Assembly: GCA_047630355.1 (NCBI GenBank)
Contig: JBLHXN010000109.1
Coordinates: 1 to 11,424 of the forward strand
Length of the DNA: 11,424 bases
From: JANQUM01 sp047630355
GTDB lineage: Bacteria > Bacteroidota > Bacteroidia > Cytophagales > Spirosomataceae
Direction: 5' to 3'
The position numbers and the translations under genes are program-made. The notes beneath the pieces were generated by a model, which was not told the DNA's origin, made no database searches, and was given only the letters and a program-made list of their open reading frames with translations. Shown here piece after piece: positions 1-6,846 of this stretch; position 1 is the first letter of the stretch, and each line of letters starts with the position of its first letter.

Positions 1-66
1 ATCACAAACTACAACCAGAGATTCAATGAGCCGCCCAGTACGAGACCCGTACGCTGGGTGGTGTGA
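1..66 (+). CDS. Group II intron reverse transcriptase/maturase, last 21 residues (partial)
   Basis: Frame 1 is open from the window edge to a TGA at 64-66 and reads ITNYNQRFNEPPSTRPVRWV then V. A tail of the form NEP..TRPVR.VV, translated from domain V itself, is a familiar end of bacterial group II maturase frames that run into domain V. This agrees with the RNA structure seen here. The catalytic reverse-transcriptase domain (YADD motif), the maturase X domain and any endonuclease domain would lie upstream and cannot be checked. The frame call rests on this short tail and its context, so the confidence is moderate. The full protein would catalyse target-primed reverse transcription and assist splicing of its own intron. 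Confidence 0.5.
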   Translation: MTNYNQRFNEPPSTRPVRWVV

Positions 67-82
67 CCGGGCCGCCGGAGCG
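67..82 (+). repeat. 16-bp GC-rich micro-insert in intron domain V/VI linker
   Basis: The segment CCGGGCCGCCGGAGCG sits between GTGTGA (61-66) and GAGGCGTAC (83-91). Removing it leaves GTGTGAGAGGCG, the usual short linker of related introns. The same 16 bp, inside a shared 20-base identity (64-83), recurs at 7716-7731 inside an unrelated intergenic repeat. This indicates a mobile or templated insert rather than intron sequence proper. It contains CCGG-N4-CCGG. Confidence 0.6.
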
Positions 83-137
83 GAGGCGTACTCCATCAGT
101 TACAACTGGTGGAGCCGTCTACTCGATTACCAGCTTT

Positions 138-1181
138 TTATTTTTCTGTTTCAAAATACTTTTTCACTACAAAACCAGACTTTGGTTCTCCTGTATCCAT
201 GTCGAGATATGTAACTAGCAGATATTTATGCCTGATTTCAATAATAGTGACTTGTTGCCCTATTTTTACGAGACCAATTACTTTTGATTTTTTCTTAGCA
301 GCGAATCTTAAATTGACTTTTGTTCTTGCAGTTCTTGTCTTATTGAATTTGCTAATTTCAGATTCAATTTTTTCAGATAACTCTTTGTTCATTTTTTCAA
401 ACTCGCGTTTTGTTTCCGCGATAACTTCTTTGTTAGTTTTATCAATAGAGATAACAAAAGGGTTGTAGAATATCAGAAGGAAACTAATGATTGCAATCAA
501 TTCAAAGATAAATTGTCGTGCCTTATCTGTTTTAGTATTGCCCAGTAAACCTAATAGTTCAGTAACTATCGAATGTCTTAGATTTTCAAGGTCTTTTACT
601 GTTATCTGTTCTGTATTGGTTAATAATTCGTCAGCAATATTTGAAATTGTATCGTTTACTTCTTCAGCAACAGTTATGTCTTCCCAATTACGAGTTAAAG
701 TAATATTTTTCAAATAGGTTTTTGAAATCCCCTGTAAAGCAATGTCTATACTATTGAATTTGTTTAAATGAGACTGGCTTAATGTCTTGGCAATTGATGA
801 TAAGTTATTAGATAGTAAAAGTTGGCTTGTGGCAAAACCTGATAGTCTTTCTGATGCTAGTTGATTTGTTTTTGCAAGTTCCGCAAGTATAGAAGTCAGC
901 CCAAATAATGCTGAATGATTTTTGGGATATTGAATTGCAGCTAATTGAGTCTGAATACCACTCCCCATAGCCATTGATGCGACATTTAATGGTTTCATCT
1001 GATGAGAAATTGCCTTTGCAATGTCCGTCAGTCCGTTTAGCCCTGAAAAGTTAAATTGTACTTTATTTTGTTTTTCTATTGCCGCAGCTATCCCTTGAAG
1101 TGAAGTCAGTCCAAATGCCCCTTGTATTGAATTATTTTGCTTTTGAATGGTTCTTATTATGTCTTGCAAGTTTGTCATCAT
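138..1181 (-). CDS. Membrane-anchored SH3-domain protein of unknown function
   Basis: I do not recognise a named family for the whole 347-aa protein. The N-terminal ~110 residues carry three loose copies of an amphipathic segment: GLTSLQGIAAAIEKQ at 24-38, GLNGLTDIAKAISHQ at 47-61 and GLTSILAELAKTNQ at 94-107. A helical middle follows, then one hydrophobic span at about 225-246 (FELIAIISFLLIF), a charged coiled-coil-like stretch at 249-282 rich in K and E, and a C-terminal bacterial SH3-like domain (287-347; VNLRFAAKKKSKVIGLVKIG resembles the usual 'LNVRSGPSTSSKVIGTL' pattern). There is no signal peptide. The frame is open back to a TTG at 1217, but the two consecutive ATG codons at 1181 and 1178 are better starts. 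The gene lies between a group II intron and a recombinase relic, so it is probably accessory. A role in sensing at the membrane is only a guess. Confidence 0.7.
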   Translation of the reverse strand: MMTNLQDIIRTIQKQNNSIQGAFGLTSLQGIAAAIEKQNKVQFNFSGLNGLTDIAKAISHQMKPLNVASMAMGSGIQTQLAAIQYPKNHSALFGLTSILAELAKTNQLASERLSGFATSQLLLSNNLSSIAKTLSQSHLNKFNSIDIALQGISKTYLKNITLTRNWEDITVAEEVNDTISNIADELLTNTEQITVKDLENLRHSIVTELLGLLGNTKTDKARQFIFELIAIISFLLIFYNPFVISIDKTNKEVIAETKREFEKMNKELSEKIESEISKFNKTRTARTKVNLRFAAKKKSKVIGLVKIGQQVTIIEIRHKYLLVTYLDMDTGEPKSGFVVKKYFETEK

Positions 1182-1251
1182 TTCACAATTGCTGGTAACG
1201 TTGTTATATGAGAACAAAACATTCCCATATCCAGCTTATCTTAATCCTAAT

Positions 1252-1401
1252 CTAATAGGTTTTTTTATTGTGTTCAAATACTTTGTGGCAATGTGTGTAA
1301 AACTTCTCCGGAGTGCCGGCCAGTTGTCTTGATACTTTCACGCCCAGTAACGTTTGGATTTGCCTTAGATCTGCTCCGTTTTCTAAGATATAATGCTCGG
1401 C
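1252..1401 (-). pseudogene. Tyrosine recombinase (integrase) C-terminal relic
   Basis: In the minus frame the segment reads AEHYILENGADLRQIQTLLG, then VKVSRQLAGTPEKFYTHCHK and VFEHNKKTY before a TAG at 1252-1254. This matches the end of XerC/D-type tyrosine recombinases: 'THLLENGTDLRYIQxLLGH.SSKTTEIYTHV'. The LLG segment and the catalytic Tyr in the FYTH position are still visible. The His after LLG has become Val, and a stop (TAA, 1402-1404) immediately precedes the relic, so the catalytic core is gone. About 4 extra codons separate SR from EKFYTH. Its presence argues that the neighbouring SH3-domain gene came in with a mobile element that later decayed. Confidence 0.75.
1308..1320 (+). repeat. 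Possible micro-insert inside the integrase relic
   Basis: CCGGAGTGCCGGC interrupts the integrase relic between the codons for SR and EKFYTH, where the family has only two or three residues (KTT). It shares the CCGG-N4-CCGG form with the copies at 67-82 and 7716-7731. Here the uninterrupted form cannot be reconstructed uniquely, because a 12-bp in-frame insertion with slightly different borders also fits, so this is a weaker member of the set. Confidence 0.35.
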
Positions 1402-1414
1402 TTATTTTAAGAGT

Positions 1415-2320
1415 TCACAATAATTCATTCGTAAACAAATCAGCGACCGCAACTTCCTGAGACTCTAACCCGTTTTCGTGCAGCCAGTTCAGGAATTCGG
1501 TAACATTGTTAGTGTCCATCATTCCCCAGTTTTCTTCTTCGCCGAAAGCATTTTCTGATGCTGCCAATGCTTTACCTAAATCAATTTTCTTATCCGTTTC
1601 GGGAATAAATTTGGCAAGTATTTCAACCGCTTCTGCGGAGTGGGACTTACTGAATTGATAGCCGCGTTTTAAAGCGTTTAAAAACTTTTTGTAAGAAGCC
1701 GATTTGTCTTTGATATGTTGTTCTGAAGCAACCAAAACCGGAGAGTACGAATACGGAATTCCGAAGTCTCGCATCTTGAAATAGGTCAACGGAATATTCT
1801 CTGATTTGGCTTCAACGCCTTCCCAATTCAGGAAAATCCACGTTGAGTCAATAGTGCCTTTTACAATGGTTTCCCAAATGCCCAACTTTTCGGGATAAAC
1901 CACCTCAATCAAACCTTCGCCGCCGTCGTTGCGAATCATCTGTTTTACAATTTCGTCTTCGTAGCGTGCCTTGTAGGAAGCGTACGTCTTGCCGTCCAAG
2001 TCTTTGGGTGAAGTGATAAAATCGCTACTTCTTACAGCGATGGCACTGAGGTCTTCCTGAAAAATGGCGGCTATGGCTTTTAAGGCAAAAGGCTGCGGTT
2101 TTGTTTGGAAACTTATGACACTTTCCATCGGACAAAGGGCAAAATCTACTTCGCCGAGTTCTACTTTTTTGGCGGGAGTTGTTTCGTAATTATCAACCGA
2201 GGGATCAGTGATTTCAACTTCTAAATCGTGGTCAGTAAAGAAACCTTTTTCCTTAGCGATAAAGAAACCAATGTGGTTGATATTTGCTGTCCAGTCTAAC
2301 GCAATTCTTATTTTTTCCAT
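1415..2320 (-). CDS. THI5/NMT1-like ABC-type substrate-binding fold protein
   Basis: This 301-aa protein has the opening of the NMT1/THI5-like family of type II periplasmic-binding folds: IALDWTANINHIGFFIAKEK at 6-25, matching 'LDW.PN.DH.G.Y.A...G.F'. It continues with an ELGEVDFALCPMESVISFQ region and a central STWIFLNWEGVEAKS block (about 160-175). Relatives include the thiamine-pyrimidine-precursor binding protein ThiY and the fungal pyrimidine synthase THI5. Unlike ThiY it starts directly at the domain, with no signal peptide or lipobox. It is either cytoplasmic or mis-started, but no better upstream start exists because the DPP-IV gene ends 16 bp upstream. No ThiX/ThiZ transporter partners are in the window. 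Its ligand and exact role cannot be decided from sequence. It lies last in the minus-strand run. Confidence 0.75.
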   Translation of the reverse strand: MEKIRIALDWTANINHIGFFIAKEKGFFTDHDLEVEITDPSVDNYETTPAKKVELGEVDFALCPMESVISFQTKPQPFALKAIAAIFQEDLSAIAVRSSDFITSPKDLDGKTYASYKARYEDEIVKQMIRNDGGEGLIEVVYPEKLGIWETIVKGTIDSTWIFLNWEGVEAKSENIPLTYFKMRDFGIPYSYSPVLVASEQHIKDKSASYKKFLNALKRGYQFSKSHSAEAVEILAKFIPETDKKIDLGKALAASENAFGEEENWGMMDTNNVTEFLNWLHENGLESQEVAVADLFTNELL

Positions 2321-2336
2321 TAGTGTTTATCAACTT

Positions 2337-4520
2337 TTACTTCGCTCCCGGAGGGCAATTGTCTTTTAAAAACTTGGTGAATAAAGTATTCAAGTGGCGG
2401 CGGGTTCCTTCGCCTTCGTAGATTCCGTGTGAGCGGTTGGGGTACGCCATGAATTGGAACTGTTTGTTGTGTTTTACCAATTCGTTTACCAGCATTTCGG
2501 CGTTTTGATAGTGTACGTTATCATCTCCCGTTCCGTGAATGTAAAGTAGATTTCCTTCTAAATTCTTAGCGTGCGTAATTGGTGAACCTTGCACAAAACC
2601 GTCTAAATCTTCGGGCGGAACTCCCATATAACGTTCCTGATAAATATTATCGTACGTCAACTGATTTGCTACGGCGGCTACGGCAATTCCGGTTTGGTAC
2701 AATTCCGGGTATTGAAATAACAGGTTTAGCGTAGTAGAACCGCCGCCACTCCAACCGTGTACCGCGATGCGGTTAGCGTCAATAAACGGGTACGTTTCTA
2801 TCATTTTCTTACAAGCCATTGCCTGGTCACGAATGTTCACAATTCCGATTTTCTTATAAATAGACTTTCGCCATGCTCTTCCTTTTGGAGCCGGAGCACC
2901 GCGTCCTTCTACCGAAACGTAGATGTAGCCGTCTTTCGCCATATCGCCGTTGTACAGCCCATTTTTGCCCGTTCCGAAACGATTCACAACCGTTTGTCCG
3001 GCGGGTTCGGTATAAACGTAAAATACAGTTGGGTACTTTTTTGCCGGATCAAAGTTATCTGGCTTTGCCATCCAGCCGTCCATCGTTGTTCCGTCTTCGG
3101 TGGTAACTTGGAAGAAGGAAACGTTTGATTGCATTTTTTTTGATACGTCGAACTTCAACGCTATACTTTCGTCAGCATCCAATGCAGTGTGCGACGGTAA
3201 ATTCACCCACTCCTTCATGGGAGCGGTGTAGTAATTGGAAAAGCTGTGATAACCGAATTTGCCGTTTGGTGAAATTTGATAACCGTGCGTTCCTTCCTCA
3301 ACTTTCGGGGTCAATAACTCGGCAGCACCTCTGCCATTTATTTTGGTGCGATACAGGTACTTTTCGGTGGCATTTGCCGGGGAGGCGGTGAAATAAACGT
3401 ATCCGTTTTCTTCGTCAACGGCAAGCGGGTCAATAACGTCGTAGTCTCCTTTTGTTACCAATTCTTCGTTTTTTCCGTCTTTGGTTACGCAATAAATGTG
3501 TCGCCAACCGTCTTTTTCGGTTATCCATAAAAACTTTTCGCCGTTTTCTATCCACTGCCAGCCATTTCCGTTGTCCCAATTTGCCCGAATATCAACCCAC
3601 GCGTCGTCAGTTTCGGAGTAAAAAGCATTTGCCGCTCCCGTTTTGGCGTTTGTATAGAATAGTTTGCTGCTGTTTTGTTTACGATTTAATTGTTGTAGCA
3701 ATATCCCGCTACCGTCCGCTATCCACTCCATGCGGGGGATATAATGTTGTCTGTTATCGCCCGGTACGTTCATCCAAGTAGTTTTGGCGTCGTCAATGTT
3801 CACAACTCCTACACGACACGCAGATGGAGCTTCGCCGACCTTTGGGTATTCAACCGGGACATTGAAAGCGTAAATAGAGTCCGTAGTGTTAATCATTAAA
3901 AAATTGCGGATTGTATTTGCGTCAATTTGCCAGTAACCGATGTGCTTGCTATCCGGTGACCAACGGAAACCATCGCGGCAGTCAAATTCTTCTTCGTACG
4001 CCCAATCAAACGTGCCGTTGATGAGTCGCGGCTGTCCATCGGTTGACGTGAGTTTTTTTATTGTTTCCGTTGCCAAGTCTTCTACGTAAACGTTGCGTTC
4101 GGAAACGTAAGCGGCCTTTTTACCATCAGGTGAGAATTTCGCAAACATCAACGAGGCTTCGGGAAGGTCTTTCCCGAGTTGCATCAACTTGTTTGTTTTG
4201 GTATTCAGCACCCAGTAGTCGCCTTTTGTTTCGTACCGCCAAACTCGTTTTGAGTTCGTGAAAATCAAGGCTTGGTATTGGTCTTCGGTGAAAGCGTAAT
4301 CCTTGATTTCTAACGATGTATTTTCACCGCTTGGCGTGATTGCGGATTTTGTAATAACTACGTTTTCTTTCTGAGTATTCAGGTCAAATAAGACGATTTG
4401 CCCTTCCTTGATTGTATAATATCCGTTACCGTCGGGTGTCCAATGGGAGCCACGTCCGGGCTGGGCGAAGGTATTTATTCCAATGAAAAATAAGAGCGTT
4501 AACTTTAATAAGGTCTTCAT
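2337..4520 (-). CDS. Secreted dipeptidyl-peptidase IV family serine protease (S9B)
   Basis: This 727-aa prolyl-oligopeptidase-clan enzyme of the DPP-IV (S9B) subfamily cleaves dipeptides, typically after Pro or Ala, from the N-termini of peptides. MKTLLKLTLLFFIGINTFA at the N-terminus is a clear signal peptide, so export to the periplasm is expected. The frame is open 39 codons further upstream (to 4637, overlapping recO), but that extension would bury the signal peptide, so 4520 is chosen. An N-terminal beta-propeller (about 30-480) contains DWAYEEEF, whose Glu177 and Glu178 correspond to the substrate N-terminus-binding pair. The C-terminal alpha/beta-hydrolase has the nucleophile Ser591 in GWSGGGS, Asp666 in GTGDDNVHY and His698 in NRSHGIYEG, so all catalytic residues are present. 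The gene follows recO by 113 bp and precedes the NMT1-like gene by 16 bp. Confidence 0.95.
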   Translation of the reverse strand: MKTLLKLTLLFFIGINTFAQPGRGSHWTPDGNGYYTIKEGQIVLFDLNTQKENVVITKSAITPSGENTSLEIKDYAFTEDQYQALIFTNSKRVWRYETKGDYWVLNTKTNKLMQLGKDLPEASLMFAKFSPDGKKAAYVSERNVYVEDLATETIKKLTSTDGQPRLINGTFDWAYEEEFDCRDGFRWSPDSKHIGYWQIDANTIRNFLMINTTDSIYAFNVPVEYPKVGEAPSACRVGVVNIDDAKTTWMNVPGDNRQHYIPRMEWIADGSGILLQQLNRKQNSSKLFYTNAKTGAANAFYSETDDAWVDIRANWDNGNGWQWIENGEKFLWITEKDGWRHIYCVTKDGKNEELVTKGDYDVIDPLAVDEENGYVYFTASPANATEKYLYRTKINGRGAAELLTPKVEEGTHGYQISPNGKFGYHSFSNYYTAPMKEWVNLPSHTALDADESIALKFDVSKKMQSNVSFFQVTTEDGTTMDGWMAKPDNFDPAKKYPTVFYVYTEPAGQTVVNRFGTGKNGLYNGDMAKDGYIYVSVEGRGAPAPKGRAWRKSIYKKIGIVNIRDQAMACKKMIETYPFIDANRIAVHGWSGGGSTTLNLLFQYPELYQTGIAVAAVANQLTYDNIYQERYMGVPPEDLDGFVQGSPITHAKNLEGNLLYIHGTGDDNVHYQNAEMLVNELVKHNKQFQFMAYPNRSHGIYEGEGTRRHLNTLFTKFLKDNCPPGAK

Positions 4521-4542
4521 AGATGGGATTGGTAATGATTGA

Positions 4543-4565
4543 TGCAATTTACTGAGAAAATTGCA
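4543..4565. repeat. Inverted repeat in the recO-peptidase gap
   Basis: TGCAATTT (4543-4550) and AAATTGCA (4558-4565) are perfect 8-bp arms around a 7-nt loop. The site sits in the 113-bp gap upstream of the peptidase gene. It lacks a following T-tract in either direction, so it is not a convincing intrinsic terminator. An operator or mRNA hairpin ahead of the peptidase start is possible, but nothing else supports it. Confidence 0.4.
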
Positions 4566-4633
4566 ATGAAGCACAGCGTGACGTCGATGATGAATATTCT
4601 TTGGTCGAATCTCCGGTGAGTAAAATACGATGT

Positions 4634-5323
4634 TCACCCCAACACTTCCCGCAAAACTGTCATTGATTTAATTTCTGATAAATTCTCGACGTGTAACCGA
4701 TAAAAGGCGAGTAGTACATTTAATAGTTCGTTTCGAAGAGTACGGTTCATGCCCATCTCTGTGGGATTTTCTCCGAGAATGAGTTGGTTCAGAGCGTTTT
4801 TAATTTCGGGAGAAAGCATTACGGGAATGCCATTTTCTCTGAATTGTGAACTAACTTCTTTTGCCGTTTGCGGAGCGAAACCGAGGTAAAATGCAAAGTT
4901 TAGAAGGAACTGTAAATGGGTATTTTCAAAACTTTCCTTTACGGTATCAAGGTCAATAAGTGTTTGGTTAAGAAAATTGAATAACGGCTTATTTTCCGAT
5001 TCTTCTTTGAGAGATTTGTGCAGTATCTCAATAATGAACAGAGCAATGCTCGATTTTAAAATATCGTACGGAAGGGTTTCGTACGGATGGCTACATTTGA
5101 TTTCGAAAATACGCTGAATTTGCTTCTTTGGGTTCATATAAACCACTAAATCCAGCAATGTAGCAGGCTGAAATAACGCCATTTTATTCTTGCCGCGGCT
5201 ACTCCGAACGCCGTTCTCGATGTAAGTTTGAATTCCAAACTCTTCGGTGTAAACTTTCGCAATAATGGAGGTTTCACGGTAAGGAATAAAATTTATAATA
5301 ATCCCCTTAGTTTTGTGCAGCAT
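4634..5323 (-). CDS. recO: DNA repair/recombination mediator protein RecO
   Basis: RecO helps load RecA on SSB-coated single-stranded DNA in the RecFOR pathway of gap repair and anneals complementary strands. The N-terminus, MLHKTKGIIINFIPYRETS, followed by IIAKVYTEEFGIQTYIENGV, is the RecO OB-fold (TKGIVL..I.YGE.S.I..+YT...G). The C-terminal part, with HLQFLLNFAFYLGFAPQ around 130-150, is the RecO helical domain. Its 229 aa are near the usual length. The zinc-binding cysteine cluster found in many RecO proteins is absent, which is normal for Bacteroidota versions. Its first 17 bp overlap the end of the oxidase-subunit gene, so translation of the two is probably coupled. Confidence 0.95.
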   Translation of the reverse strand: MLHKTKGIIINFIPYRETSIIAKVYTEEFGIQTYIENGVRSSRGKNKMALFQPATLLDLVVYMNPKKQIQRIFEIKCSHPYETLPYDILKSSIALFIIEILHKSLKEESENKPLFNFLNQTLIDLDTVKESFENTHLQFLLNFAFYLGFAPQTAKEVSSQFRENGIPVMLSPEIKNALNQLILGENPTEMGMNRTLRNELLNVLLAFYRLHVENLSEIKSMTVLREVLG

Positions 5324-5900
5324 GATACAGCAAAAATACGAATAATATTAACCACAAAATATCAACAAAGTGCCAATAAATGGTTGTAAGTTTTAAGCGT
5401 AATTGATTAGGTGGATTTACGCTGTAAACGAAAGAGTCAACGTACGTTTTGTTGATAAATGCCTTATACATGACCACCGATAATGCCAAAACCCCACCAA
5501 TGGTGTGAGCAAGGTGCAATCCTGAAAGTATGTACACAAACGAACCTGCAGTATCATTATCGAGTCGGATATTCTGATTGAATAGCTCCCGCCATCCCCA
5601 CGCTTGTGATGCTAAGAAAACGAGTCCAAGCCCAAACGTAACTGATATGGCGAGGCGATAATCGTTGAATTTCTCGTTGTTGAAAAAGTACTTCGCACCA
5701 CCAATTGTGCCGCTACTCAGAATAATTGCCAAAGTGCTTATCCAGAACGAATTTGGGATCGGAACGCGAAGGTCTTGATTATCAAACTCGCGTTTGACAA
5801 AAACAAATAACACAAAAAAGAATAGCAACGCACTGCCCAATATGCTGAGGTAAAGCATAAACTGAAGCGGTTCGCGACGTTTGGTCAATGAATTTGCCAT
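5307..5900 (-). CDS. Heme-copper oxidase subunit III (cytochrome c oxidase subunit 3 family)
   Basis: This inner-membrane subunit of the terminal respiratory oxidase is a 197-aa protein with five predicted transmembrane segments (about 14-37, 51-68, 83-101, 119-145 and 172-194). That is the count of short bacterial subunit III, which lacks the first two helices of the mitochondrial form. Family marks include LSSGTIGGA in helix II, VFLASQAWGW in III, FVYILSGLHLAHTIGGV in IV and YWHFVDILWLILFVFLLY in V. Subunit III has no redox centre; it stabilises the complex and supports proton uptake. No other oxidase subunit gene is in the window, and it heads the run leading into recO. It may be an extra subunit III next to a caa3- or bo3-type cluster elsewhere; the sequence does not settle which quinol or cytochrome c oxidase it serves. 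Confidence 0.92.
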   Translation of the reverse strand: MANSLTKRREPLQFMLYLSILGSALLFFFVLFVFVKREFDNQDLRVPIPNSFWISTLAIILSSGTIGGAKYFFNNEKFNDYRLAISVTFGLGLVFLASQAWGWRELFNQNIRLDNDTAGSFVYILSGLHLAHTIGGVLALSVVMYKAFINKTYVDSFVYSVNPPNQLRLKLTTIYWHFVDILWLILFVFLLYHAAQN

Positions 5901-6087
5901 TTTATTGTTTTCGAAAAACGATTTAAACTGCTAATGCAACTATGAATATGACCTTGTGGTTTATCTATTTGTCAAAATATCGAATAATCTGAATTAGAAA
6001 GGTAAGTGTTGAAGTATGAATATCAGTTTTTTAAGAAGAAATGATGGTGTAAATTGCTTTATTGTTAAATTTATCCCCGCATAATCT
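5901..6087. promoter_or_regulatory. Divergent intergenic region between cox3-like and DUF952 genes
   Basis: These 187 bp separate two divergently transcribed genes, so promoters for both runs should lie here. The segment is AT-rich and shows no gene. On the minus strand TTGACA followed about 17-18 bases later by TCATAT is a possible promoter for the oxidase-recO run. I see no clear Bacteroidota -33 TTTG / -7 TAnnTTTG pair, so no promoter is placed precisely. Confidence 0.4.
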
Positions 6088-6414
6088 ATGATCTTCCATC
6101 TTGTAGAACCTTCGTATTGGCAGACGTTTGATAAGCGAGATACTTATTTCTCCGAAACCTTTGCCGATGAAAAGTTTATCCATTGTTGCACTATTGAGCA
6201 ACTATCGGGAGTTTTGAAACGCTTTTATAAAGGTGCGGGAACCGTATTGAAACTCGAAATAGACGAAAAAAAGTTAAGCACAGAGCTAATTTACGAAGCA
6301 GCACCTGACGGCGAAAAGTTTCCGCATATTTATGGAGGAATAAATAGAGATGCCGTTACTGAAGTTGAAGAATTGATTGAAACCTCGGAAGGAGAGTACA
6401 GGTTGAATAAATAA
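6088..6414 (+). CDS. DUF952 family protein
   Basis: This 108-aa protein is a full-length member of the small DUF952 family of unknown function. The family pattern runs through it: IFHLVEPSYW at the start, FIHCCTIEQLSGVLKRFYKG in the first half (F.HcS...Ql..v...++), VLKLEIDEKKL, and the signature FPHIYGGINRDAV near residue 78-90. There is no signal peptide or membrane segment, so it is cytoplasmic. The fold is thought to resemble ADP-ribosyltransferase-like folds, but no activity should be assumed. It leads a plus-strand run, and the next gene starts 28 bp downstream. Confidence 0.9.
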   Translation: MIFHLVEPSYWQTFDKRDTYFSETFADEKFIHCCTIEQLSGVLKRFYKGAGTVLKLEIDEKKLSTELIYEAAPDGEKFPHIYGGINRDAVTEVEELIETSEGEYRLNK

Positions 6415-6442
6415 TTATATTACTGAATGTAAGCTAAAACCT

Positions 6443-6808
6443 ATGGAGACGACACAACAATGTGCCGAATGCGGAACGGAAATAAAGGGACGAATAGATA
6501 AAAAATTCTGTTCTGATTTGTGCCGCAACGCCTATAATAACCGCCTAAACAGTGATACAACGAAAGTGATTCGGAATACGAATAATCGGCTGCGTAAAAA
6601 TCGACGAATTTTAGCGGTGATGTGTCCGGTGGATACACACAAAACTCACCGTGACCAATTACTAAAGAATGGTTTTGACTTCAACCTGATGACTCACCAA
6701 CGCACCACCCGAAAGGGTGATATTTACACATTTGTTTATGACTACGGATACTTACCTTTGGGGAATGATTTCTACTTGATAGTCAGGAATGAGCAGAAGG
6801 AAATTTGA
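6443..6808 (+). CDS. Small zinc-ribbon protein of unknown function
   Basis: This 121-aa basic protein starts with a four-cysteine zinc-ribbon: C7-A-E-C10 and, in FCSDLCRNAYNN, C23-S-D-L-C27. The FCSDxCRNAxNN pattern occurs in short DUF2116-type ribbons. A basic linker (NTNNRLRKNRRIL) and a C-terminal part ending GDIYTFVYDYGYLPLGNDFY follow, without a recognisable enzymatic motif. Basic charge and a ribbon suggest nucleic-acid or ribosome contact, but that is inference. Conserved small proteins of this shape are common in Bacteroidota and unstudied as far as I know. It sits 28 bp after the DUF952 gene and 38 bp before mtgA, probably on one transcript. Confidence 0.85.
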   Translation: METTQQCAECGTEIKGRIDKKFCSDLCRNAYNNRLNSDTTKVIRNTNNRLRKNRRILAVMCPVDTHKTHRDQLLKNGFDFNLMTHQRTTRKGDIYTFVYDYGYLPLGNDFYLIVRNEQKEI

Positions 6809-6846
6809 TTAAAATCTCTTAGAAAACAAAACCGCAGATAAAATTA

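Larger units (their letters stand above)
1..127 (+). mobile_element. Group II intron, 3' end (domains V and VI)
   Basis: This is the 3' end of a group II self-splicing intron; the rest lies left of the window. Domain V spans about 28-64. It has the AGC catalytic triad at 29-31, a lower stem 31-37 pairing with 55-61, a two-base bulge at 53-54 and an upper stem 38-42 pairing with 48-52. Domain VI follows: a 10-bp stem (91-100 with 105-114, loop TACA) above a short stem (84-88 with 116-120), leaving A121 bulged. That A is 7 nt from a predicted 3' end in ...CGAT, as expected for a branch-point adenosine. The sequence GGTGGTGTGA followed by CTACTCGATT is typical of bacterial introns of this kind. 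The exact 3' splice junction (127 or 128) is inferred. The linker carries an extra 16 bp, listed separately. The intron points tail-to-tail at the minus-strand gene whose stop codon starts about 10 bp away. Confidence 0.8.

Noticed and set aside
1182..1217. TTG start for the SH3-domain protein
   Set aside because: Two ATG codons at 1181 and 1178 are available and the 12 added residues show no features.
4543..4565. Intrinsic terminator after recO
   Set aside because: The 8-bp stem is AT-rich and no T-tract follows on the minus strand.
4521..4637. 39-codon N-terminal extension of the DPP-IV-like gene
   Set aside because: It would place a clean signal peptide (MKTLLKLTLLFF...) internally and overlap recO. 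The extension has no family similarity.
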